Assembly: GCA_021781315.1 (NCBI GenBank)
Contig: JAJXXB010000046.1
Coordinates: forward strand, 1 to 5,098
Reading direction: 5' to 3'
DNA: 5,098 nt
From: Actinomycetes bacterium
GTDB taxonomy: Bacteria > Actinomycetota > Acidimicrobiia > Acidimicrobiales > RAAP-2
Part shown: positions 1-4,420 of the stretch, piece after piece
Layout of the letters: each line of letters starts with the position of its first letter
Position numbering within the stretch: position 1 is the stretch's first letter
Program-made: the position numbers and the translations under genes
Notes under the pieces: generated by a model
Told to the model about the DNA's origin: nothing
What the model saw: only the letters and a program-made list of their open reading frames with translations
The model's database searches: none

Positions 1-49
1 CGCCGTAGGTGCCGAGCAACTCGGGATAGAGCAGAGCGATCGTCAGCAC
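1..49 (-). CDS. gatD: GatD, glutamine amidotransferase subunit of lipid II isoglutaminyl synthase (N-terminal fragment, cut by window edge)
   Basis: Only the first 16 codons are inside the window. Read from a GTG at 49-47 they give MLTIALLYPELLGTYG. This matches the conserved GatD N-terminus (a hydrophobic strand, then LYP-x-LL-x-x-YG-D-x-GN). GatD is a class I glutaminase-like subunit that releases ammonia from glutamine and passes it to MurT, which amidates the alpha-carboxyl of D-Glu at position 2 of the lipid II stem peptide on the cytoplasmic side of the membrane. The start overlaps the murT stop codon (TGA at 45-43) by 7 nt, and a strong ribosome site lies 8 nt upstream, so the two subunits are probably translationally coupled. 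The catalytic Cys and His lie outside the window. The identification rests on this short N-terminus plus the adjacent murT, which is its usual partner. Confidence 0.85.
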   Translation of the reverse strand, partial: MLTIALLYPELLGTYG

Positions 50-1251
50 GGCGTCGACTCCTCCAGGGCGTCGGCGAAGGCGGTGTAGTTGGCGAGCAGG
101 TAGAGAGTGTCGTCGATCGGCTCGACTACGCCGTCGTCGAGACGCCACTCGACGCCGGCGTAGTCGAGACGGGTCGCCAGATCGAGCTGGCGATCTCCAA
201 AGCAGCGCACGCGGTGCCCGCGCAGTCGCTCGAAGGGCACGTCGTAGAGCCACGACGGGTCGCGCCCGTCGGCGACGCGCGCGTTGATCGCGACCCAGAC
301 CTCGGCCGGCGAGGAAGGAATCTCCTCGAGCAGCGCCGAGAAGCCGGCCGGGTTCTTCGCGAGCAGCAGGCGCACGTTCTGGCCGCGGTAGGTCCGTCGC
401 GAGAAGCGGCCAGCAACGGAGGTCACTTCGCGCATTCTCGCGGCGGCCTCGGGAGGCGCAACGCCGACCTCGAGGAGCGCGGTCAGGGCCATCGCGGCGT
501 TGGCCCGGTTGAAGTCGCCCAGCAACGACAACGTGAGATCGACCGACGCGCCGTCGATGACGAGCTCGTCACCGGTAAGGCGCGTGGCGATCGTCGTCGG
601 TCGAGAGAATCCGCAGAGGCAGTGCCAAGTGGAGTGCTCGGGCGCGAGAGGACGGGTGCAGTGCGGACAGGACTGCGCGTCGCCCAGCCAGCCCGTGGGA
701 ACGTCGCACCAGCGCACCCGCGAGGCCGTTTCGGCCGCGAAGACGACGAGGGGGTCGTTCACGTTGGCCACGACGAGCGTGGCCGTGCGTGAGAGCGCAC
801 TGCGCCACTTGCCGGCCAGCACGCGCACCTCGCTCGCACGATCAAGTTGGTCGCGCGAGAGGTTAAGAAGCACCACCACGCGCGGCGTGCAGCGGCGGAT
901 GACCTCGGGGAGCCAGGCCTCGTCCACCTCGAGAACGACGCGCGTGGCGCGTGTCGTGGCGAGCGCCGCGACGTGTCCGGCCGGCATGTTGGCGCCGGTG
1001 GCGTTAGTGGCCACCCTTTCGCCCCAGCCGGCGGCGATCAAGGCGGTCGTGGTCGTCTTACCGTTCGTGCCCGAGACGCAGACGATCTGGCGGCTCGCGG
1101 ACAGTTGTTCAAGCAGATCAGGGCAGATACGCAGTCCCACCCGTCCGCCGGCGACGGTGCCGGCGCCGCGGCCGGTCACGCGCGAGAGCCAGTTGACCCC
1201 GCGCAGCGCCACCACGGCGACCCGAGCACGAGCCGAAAGCCGAAAGGTCAC
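43..1251 (-). CDS. murT: MurT, Mur-ligase-like subunit of lipid II isoglutaminyl synthase
   Basis: The 402-residue protein has a normal length for MurT. It uses ATP to activate the D-Glu carboxyl of lipid II, which is then amidated with ammonia from GatD. Visible features are a short N-terminal segment, then the P-loop GTNGKTTTT (61-69), TNATGANMPAG (82-92), the Mur-ligase-like NLSRDQLDR (130-138), a Cys-rich insertion (C195, C198, C211, C213) typical of the MurT zinc ribbon, GDFNRANAAMA (245-255), and the C-terminal DUF1727 region with AKNPAGFSALLE (298-309) and ADGRDPSWLYD (326-336). Family knowledge says an Asp in the last region completes the GatD catalytic triad; D331 or D336 is the candidate. 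The second zinc knuckle is C-x-C rather than the usual C-x-x-C. The start is a GTG at 1251-1249; an in-frame stop four codons upstream (1263-1261) limits alternatives, and the N-terminus aligns with the family. No clear ribosome site precedes it, and a -10-like box lies 6 nt upstream, which suggests a leaderless mRNA. gatD follows with a 7-nt overlap. Confidence 0.93.
   Translation of the reverse strand: MTFRLSARARVAVVALRGVNWLSRVTGRGAGTVAGGRVGLRICPDLLEQLSASRQIVCVSGTNGKTTTTALIAAGWGERVATNATGANMPAGHVAALATTRATRVVLEVDEAWLPEVIRRCTPRVVVLLNLSRDQLDRASEVRVLAGKWRSALSRTATLVVANVNDPLVVFAAETASRVRWCDVPTGWLGDAQSCPHCTRPLAPEHSTWHCLCGFSRPTTIATRLTGDELVIDGASVDLTLSLLGDFNRANAAMALTALLEVGVAPPEAAARMREVTSVAGRFSRRTYRGQNVRLLLAKNPAGFSALLEEIPSSPAEVWVAINARVADGRDPSWLYDVPFERLRGHRVRCFGDRQLDLATRLDYAGVEWRLDDGVVEPIDDTLYLLANYTAFADALEESTPC
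58..64 (-). promoter_or_regulatory. Shine-Dalgarno site of gatD inside the murT 3' end
   Basis: The minus strand reads GGAGGAG, then 8 nt, then the GTG start of gatD. This near-ideal ribosome site lies inside the last codons of murT and decides the gatD start. It contrasts with murT, lysR and the M20 peptidase gene, whose starts lack a clear Shine-Dalgarno sequence. Confidence 0.75.
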
Positions 1252-1257
1252 CCACTC

Positions 1258-1263
1258 ACGCTA
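1258..1263 (-). promoter_or_regulatory. Putative -10 box for a leaderless murT transcript
   Basis: The minus strand reads TAGCGT, then 6 nt, then the murT GTG. This fits the TANNNT form of actinobacterial -10 elements, with transcription starting at the G of the start codon. No good -35 is visible: the expected zone is the U-rich tail of the upstream small RNA terminator. The box lies downstream of that terminator, so it could give murT-gatD its own transcription. The call rests on the motif and its spacing only. Confidence 0.45.
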
Positions 1264-1273
1264 ATCAACCCGG

Positions 1274-1315
1274 AAAACACAAAAGGACCAACCAGGGGGG
1301 ATGGTTGGTCCTTTT
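1274..1315 (-). terminator. Intrinsic terminator at the 3' end of the 6C RNA
   Basis: A perfect 13-bp inverted repeat (1315-1303 with 1293-1281; a C-G pair at 1316/1280 extends it) closes a 9-nt loop. On the minus strand the stem runs into TTTTGTGTTTT, a U-rich tract ending near 1274. In the plus direction only four T residues follow the stem, and no plus-strand gene ends here, so the minus direction is the functional one. It separates the small RNA from murT, which begins 22 nt after the tract. Confidence 0.8.
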
Positions 1316-1361
1316 GCAAAACCTTGGCTTCCCCGAAGGGGGGGTTTCGGTGAAGCAGGCT
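1274..1361 (-). ncRNA. 6C: 6C small RNA (two hairpins with C-rich loops)
   Basis: Read on the minus strand, two consecutive hairpins carry long cytosine runs in their loops. Hairpin 1 (1359 to 1322) has stem GCUUC/GAAGC and CCGAA/UUCGG, separated by an A-G mismatch, extended by CCU/AGG across a two-base bulge, and a loop ACCCCCCC. Hairpin 2 (1315 to 1281) is a perfect 13-bp stem, AAAAGGACCAACC with GGTTGGTCCTTTT, and a loop ATCCCCCCT; it is followed by a U-rich tail. Two stem-loops each with six or more loop cytosines define the actinobacterial 6C RNA class, a trans-acting small RNA. In mycobacteria it is reported to act on mRNAs through these loops, and in Corynebacterium it is linked to the SOS response. 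A promoter with 17-nt spacing predicts a start at A1361, giving an RNA of about 88 nt. Both ends are inferred. It sits between lysR and murT and is transcribed towards murT, so an alternative view is that it is a structured murT leader; both roles are possible if some transcripts read through. Confidence 0.85.
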
Positions 1362-1367
1362 GAAACC

Positions 1368-1396
1368 AGTATGACGAATTTCGGCGTATCAATCAA
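1368..1396 (-). promoter_or_regulatory. Sigma70-like promoter of the 6C RNA
   Basis: The minus strand shows a -35 element TTGATT (1396-1391), exactly 17 nt of spacer, and a -10 element CATACT (1373-1368). Each hexamer matches consensus at four of six positions. Transcription would start about 7 nt downstream, at A1361, just before hairpin 1. The match of promoter spacing to the hairpin start supports an independent small RNA gene. A LysR-type operator-like dyad overlaps the -35. Confidence 0.65.
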
Positions 1397-1403
1397 GTCG
1401 ATA
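1387..1403. promoter_or_regulatory. Candidate LysR-type regulator binding box (T-N11-A)
   Basis: The sequence TATC-AATCAAGTC-GATA is a perfect 4-bp dyad with a 9-nt spacer. It contains ATC-N9-GAT and so the T-N11-A core known for LysR-family operators. It lies in the divergent region between a lysR gene and its upstream neighbour, the classical place for such a site. It overlaps the 6C RNA -35 and is centred about 41 nt before the predicted lysR transcription start. A second TCGATA copy (1407-1412) repeats the right half (1398-1403) at a 9-nt step, and GTATC/GATAC (1386-1390, 1409-1413) form a wider dyad. Binding is inferred from sequence only. Confidence 0.5.
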
Positions 1404-1423
1404 AACTCGATACCTCTCATCTC

Positions 1424-1429
1424 TATACT
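1424..1429 (+). promoter_or_regulatory. -10 box for a leaderless lysR transcript
   Basis: TATACT matches the -10 consensus at five of six positions and is followed by exactly 6 nt and the GTG start codon, so transcription would begin at or next to the G of the start codon. No Shine-Dalgarno sequence is present upstream of the GTG, which agrees with a leaderless mRNA. The -35 zone (about 1400-1406, ATAAAC) is weak and overlaps the candidate LysR operator. Confidence 0.65.
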
Positions 1430-1435
1430 AGATAC

Positions 1436-2365
1436 GTGGACCTCCGCCAACTCGAAGCCCTCATCGCGATCGACGAGCACGGATCGTTCTCGCGCGCGGC
1501 CGACGCCCTGGGAACCGTGCAGTCGAACATCTCGAGCCGGATCGCCCGCTTAGAGGGCGAACTCGGCACCGAACTCGTGAATCGCTCCAGTGGTGTGCTG
1601 AGCGAGTCGGGCACCGTCGTCGTGCACCGCGCCCGGCGAGTGCTCGGCGAGATGAGCGCCATCGTCGCCGACGTGGCCGAGCTGACGGCCGACGTGCGCG
1701 GTCCCGTCAGTCTCGGGGTGATCGGCACGGCGGGACGCTGGATCGTTCCCCTGCTACTCGAGGCCCAGCGCGTGGCCTATCCGCACATCGGGCTGCGCAT
1801 CGTGGAGGGATCGAACTCGACCCTCGAGCCCCAGGTCGTCAACGGCCAGCTCGATATGGCCGTTCTGGCCTGGCCGGTCGAGGCGCCCGAGCTCTCCAAG
1901 GCCGACCTCTTCAGCGAGGACCTCGTCTTGATCGTCGCCCGCGACCACCCCCTGGCCCGCGTCGGATCATCGGTCACCTTCGCCGCTCTCGCCGACTACG
2001 AACTCCTGTTGCCATTGCAGGGTACGGCGCTACGCCACGAGCTCGAGGTGGCGAGCCGCATCCAGGGCGTCCAGTTGCGCCCCCTCATCGAACTCGACGG
2101 GCTGCGCACCATCGCCTCGCTGACCTTTGACGGCCACGGGCCCTCGATCCTGCCCGCGACCGCCCTGTCGGCCCACCTGGCCGACAAGTTCGTCGCCGTG
2201 CACGTCGAGGGCCTCGCCAAGCGGCGTGTCAGCCTCGTGTCGCGGCGCTTCGGCTTCCCCTCGGCCCCGGTGCGTGCGATCAACGCCCTGCTGCGCGAGA
2301 CGATCGCCGACGCTCGCGTCGTGCCCGAGGGGATCTACATCCCCACCCGCTCGACGCCCTTGTAG
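1436..2365 (+). CDS. LysR-family transcriptional regulator
   Basis: The 309-residue length is typical of the family. The N-terminal winged helix-turn-helix spans about residues 2-60: LRQLEALIAIDEHGSFSRAA leads into ALGTVQSNISSRIARLEGEL, followed by the wing LGTELVNR. A linker helix covers about 61-86. The C-terminal half (about 90-295) has the periplasmic-binding-protein-like effector domain, opening with GPVSLGVIGTAG and including LDMAVLAWPV (139-148), the LVLIVARDHPLA strand (163-174) and LTFDGHGPSILPA (229-241). The effector ligand cannot be read from the sequence. The GTG start is chosen because the HTH begins at once, as is normal in LysR proteins, and a -10 box sits 6 nt upstream. The gene is divergent from the 6C RNA and murT, and a LysR-type dyad lies between them, which suggests autoregulation and control of the small RNA. 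The glycosylase gene follows after 18 nt, so the regulator may head a three-gene operon. Confidence 0.95.
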   Translation: MDLRQLEALIAIDEHGSFSRAADALGTVQSNISSRIARLEGELGTELVNRSSGVLSESGTVVVHRARRVLGEMSAIVADVAELTADVRGPVSLGVIGTAGRWIVPLLLEAQRVAYPHIGLRIVEGSNSTLEPQVVNGQLDMAVLAWPVEAPELSKADLFSEDLVLIVARDHPLARVGSSVTFAALADYELLLPLQGTALRHELEVASRIQGVQLRPLIELDGLRTIASLTFDGHGPSILPATALSAHLADKFVAVHVEGLAKRRVSLVSRRFGFPSAPVRAINALLRETIADARVVPEGIYIPTRSTPL

Positions 2366-2383
2366 TTCTGGCAGGATTGTCCG

Positions 2384-3007
2384 ATGGCACTGCGCCGCCA
2401 CGAGATCGCCGACTACATCGTGGCGCGCGACGCCGCCTTCGCGCCCGTCGTGGCGGCAATCGGCCCGCCCCCGGCGCGACCGCGCGTTCTCGTCGACGAT
2501 CGGTTCTCGCACCTCGTGCGTTCGATCACCCACCAGCTGTTGGCCATCAAGGCCGCGATGACGATCCACGGCCGGGTCATCGAACTGGTCGGCGGTGAGG
2601 TCACGACCGCCAACGTGCTCTCGCTCTCGGTCGCGGACCTGCGCGCGGCGGGACTCTCGCGCACGAAGGCCGAGGCGATGATCGAACTTGCCGACTTCGT
2701 CGACGGCGGACGCGTACGGATCGCCCGTCACGGCTACATGGACGACGCCGACGTGGTCGCTGACGTGACCCAGGTGCGCGGCATCGGGCCCTGGACCGCG
2801 CACATGTACCTCATGTTCACCCTGGCCCGTCGCGACGTCTGGCCGACCGGCGACTTCGGCGTGCGCCACGGTTGGTCGGTCATCCACGGCCTCGACGAGA
2901 ACGTCAGCGAGGCCGAGCTCGCCCGTCTCGGCGAGCCCTTCGTGGGGGTGCGCTCGGCGGTGGCGGACTACTGTTGGGCCGCCGTTGACGAGGTGAGTTG
3001 GCAGTAG
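2384..3007 (+). CDS. HhH-GPD family DNA glycosylase (DNA-3-methyladenine glycosylase II / AlkA class)
   Basis: The 207-residue protein is a compact helix-hairpin-helix glycosylase that would remove alkylated purines in base excision repair. The sequence shows a SITHQLLAIKAA helix (48-59; compare the usual QQ-(L/I)-S-x-(K/A)-AA), AAGLSRTKAEAMIELA (88-103), the hairpin VRGIGPWTAHMYLMF (131-145), and PTGDFGVRHGW (154-164), in which D157 fits the catalytic Asp. The position that holds the Schiff-base Lys in bifunctional members (such as Nth or Ogg) is W137, so the enzyme should be monofunctional. No Cys cluster for an iron-sulfur centre is present. It is shorter than E. coli AlkA and lacks its N-terminal domain, as is common for this subgroup. 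The ATG is preceded by AGGA (2374-2377) at 6-nt spacing. It lies 18 nt after lysR and 9 nt before the peptidase gene. Exact substrate preference is not determinable. Confidence 0.9.
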   Translation: MALRRHEIADYIVARDAAFAPVVAAIGPPPARPRVLVDDRFSHLVRSITHQLLAIKAAMTIHGRVIELVGGEVTTANVLSLSVADLRAAGLSRTKAEAMIELADFVDGGRVRIARHGYMDDADVVADVTQVRGIGPWTAHMYLMFTLARRDVWPTGDFGVRHGWSVIHGLDENVSEAELARLGEPFVGVRSAVADYCWAAVDEVSWQ

Positions 3008-3010
3008 CCT
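3005..3010 (+). promoter_or_regulatory. Possible internal -10 box for a leaderless M20 peptidase transcript
   Basis: TAGCCT overlaps the stop codon of the glycosylase gene and is followed by 6 nt and the ATG of the peptidase gene, the same geometry as seen before lysR and murT. TTGACG (2985-2990) resembles a -35 but is only 14 nt away, shorter than the usual 16-18. With no visible Shine-Dalgarno site in the 9-nt gap, an internal promoter is plausible but not proven. Confidence 0.35.
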
Positions 3011-3016
3011 CGAGCC

Positions 3017-4420
3017 ATGCTCACCCTCGCTGACTTCGAACGTGACGCCCTGGCGACCCTGCTCGCCTACGGCGAGATCCCCTGCCTGTCGCCGATGTAC
3101 GACACCGCCTGGCGCGAGAACGGCCACGTCGAGGCGGCCGTGGAGCTCCTGGCCGACTGGGCGCGCCAGCGACGGCTCGCGAACTTCGAGGTCGCGGTGC
3201 ACCGACTCGACGGCCGCACTCCGCTTCTCGCCGTGACCGTCGAGGCGACGGGGGCCGGCGCCGGCACCGCGGTCCTCTACGGACACCTCGACAAGCAGCC
3301 GCCCCTGGGCGACTGGTCCGAGGGGCTGGCCCCCTTTTCGCCCACGCGGGTGGGCGACCGGCTCTACGCGCGCGGCCTGGCCGATGACGGCTACTCCACC
3401 TTCTCGGCGCTGCTCGCCCTCGAGACCCTCGAGGCCGCCGGCACACCGCACAGTCGCGTCGTGGTGTTGATCGAGGCCAGCGAGGAGAGCGGCAGCCCCG
3501 ACCTCGACGCCTACCTCGAAGAGCTGCGCGAGCACTTGGGCGACGTGCGCTTCATGGTCTGTCTCGACTCGGGGGCGCTCACCTACGACCGCCTCTGGGT
3601 GACGACGTCGCTGCGCGGCATCGTCAACGTCGCGGTCACCGTCGGAGTGCTCTCGCGCGGCCAGCACAGCGGCGCCGTGAGCGGCGTCGCGCCGTCGTCC
3701 TTTCGCCTGCTGCGCCAACTGCTCGATCGCGTCGAGGACTCGCGCACCGGCGACATTCTGGTCGATGAGCTCCTGGCCGAGATCCCCGACGCCCACGTCG
3801 AGGCGGCCCGTGCGACGGCCGAGGAGTTCGGAGACGTGACGGTGGCCGACCTGCCGCTGCTCGACGGCGTCGCACCGATGGGCGCGAACGCGGCCGAGCG
3901 GATCCTTCGCTCGACGTGGTATCCCACGCTCTCGGTGGTGGGCATGGGCGGGGTGCCCGAGCCCGAGATCGCCGGCAACGTCCTGCGCCCCTTCACCACC
4001 GCGGTGCTGTCGTTCCGCCTGCCCCCGACGACCGACTCCGAGGACGCCGCGCGCGCCATCGTCTCGGCCCTCTCCTTCGACGCGCCCGAGGGCGCCGCGG
4101 TCGAGGTCGAGATGATCCAGGCCGCCGACGGCTGGATGGCCCCACCGCTCGAGCCCTGGCTCGACGACGCCCTCAGCGACGCCAGCCGCCTCGCCTTCGG
4201 CCGCGAGGCGGGATTCACCGGCGAGGGCGGGTCGATTCCCTTCCTCGCCTCACTGGCCCGGCGCTTCCCCGAGGCCGCCTTCGTGGCGACCGGCGTGCTC
4301 GGCCCCGACTCGAACGCCCACGGCATCGACGAGATGCTCGACCTGCCCACCACGGTGGCCGTCACCAACGCGGTGAGCCACCTGCTCGCGTCCTTCGCCG
4401 CGGCCGACGAGGCGCGTTAG
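3017..4420 (+). CDS. M20-family metallopeptidase (carnosinase-like dipeptidase)
   Basis: This 467-residue cytoplasmic protein (no signal peptide visible) belongs to the dinuclear-zinc M20 peptidases. All metal positions can be placed: H90 in YGHLDKQP, with D92 as its usual partner; bridging D123 in ARGLADDG; E156 (general base) and E157 (ligand) in EASEESGS; D184 in CLDSG; and H435 in SNAHGIDE. The lid/dimerisation domain lies at about 200-315 and includes LRGIVNVAVTV and GQHSGAVSG, whose H217 matches the lid His that reaches the partner's active site in carnosinases. R334 in SFRLPP fits the conserved substrate-carboxylate Arg. The LDKQP, DWSEGLAPF and LRG motifs resemble the carnosinase / cytosolic non-specific dipeptidase group (M20F) more than DapE or ArgE, so hydrolysis of dipeptides is the best guess. 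The start ATG is 9 nt after the glycosylase stop and has no clear ribosome site. Its stop codon overlaps that of the convergent dehydrogenase gene. Confidence 0.92.
   Translation: MLTLADFERDALATLLAYGEIPCLSPMYDTAWRENGHVEAAVELLADWARQRRLANFEVAVHRLDGRTPLLAVTVEATGAGAGTAVLYGHLDKQPPLGDWSEGLAPFSPTRVGDRLYARGLADDGYSTFSALLALETLEAAGTPHSRVVVLIEASEESGSPDLDAYLEELREHLGDVRFMVCLDSGALTYDRLWVTTSLRGIVNVAVTVGVLSRGQHSGAVSGVAPSSFRLLRQLLDRVEDSRTGDILVDELLAEIPDAHVEAARATAEEFGDVTVADLPLLDGVAPMGANAAERILRSTWYPTLSVVGMGGVPEPEIAGNVLRPFTTAVLSFRLPPTTDSEDAARAIVSALSFDAPEGAAVEVEMIQAADGWMAPPLEPWLDDALSDASRLAFGREAGFTGEGGSIPFLASLARRFPEAAFVATGVLGPDSNAHGIDEMLDLPTTVAVTNAVSHLLASFAAADEAR

Noticed and set aside
58..64. gatD ribosome site as a direct target of the 6C loops
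   Set aside because: GGAGGAG is interrupted by A residues and would pair only weakly with uninterrupted C-runs. The longer G-runs in the window are inside coding regions.
1281..1316. The inverted repeat as a plus-strand terminator
   Set aside because: No plus-strand gene ends here, and the plus side has only four T residues after the stem, while the minus side continues as TTTTGTGTTTT.
1327..1345. Alternative CCC-UUCG-GGG hairpin within the first 6C stem
   Set aside because: It is possible as a folding intermediate that would mask the C-loop, but it has only three or four pairs against about thirteen in the main stem. It needs probing data.
214..1353. Plus-strand open frames opposite murT (214-792, 500-1264, 847-1353)
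   Set aside because: They are shadows of murT codon bias, rich in Arg, Ser and Gly, without family motifs; murT on the other strand has all expected motifs.
1274..1361. T-box or other riboswitch leader of murT
   Set aside because: No T-box core sequence or specifier-like structure is visible, and no leader peptide start codon occurs after the predicted transcription start; the paired C-rich loops point to a 6C RNA.
1265..1480. A 71-codon minus-strand frame spanning the divergent region
   Set aside because: It crosses the 6C RNA hairpins, both promoters and the lysR start, and its product has no recognisable motif. The non-coding explanation fits better.
2030..3796. A 588-codon minus-strand open frame opposite lysR, the glycosylase and the peptidase
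   Set aside because: It is antisense to three well-supported genes, its translation is low-complexity (rich in R, G, H, V, D) with no recognisable domain, and such frames are usual in GC-rich DNA.
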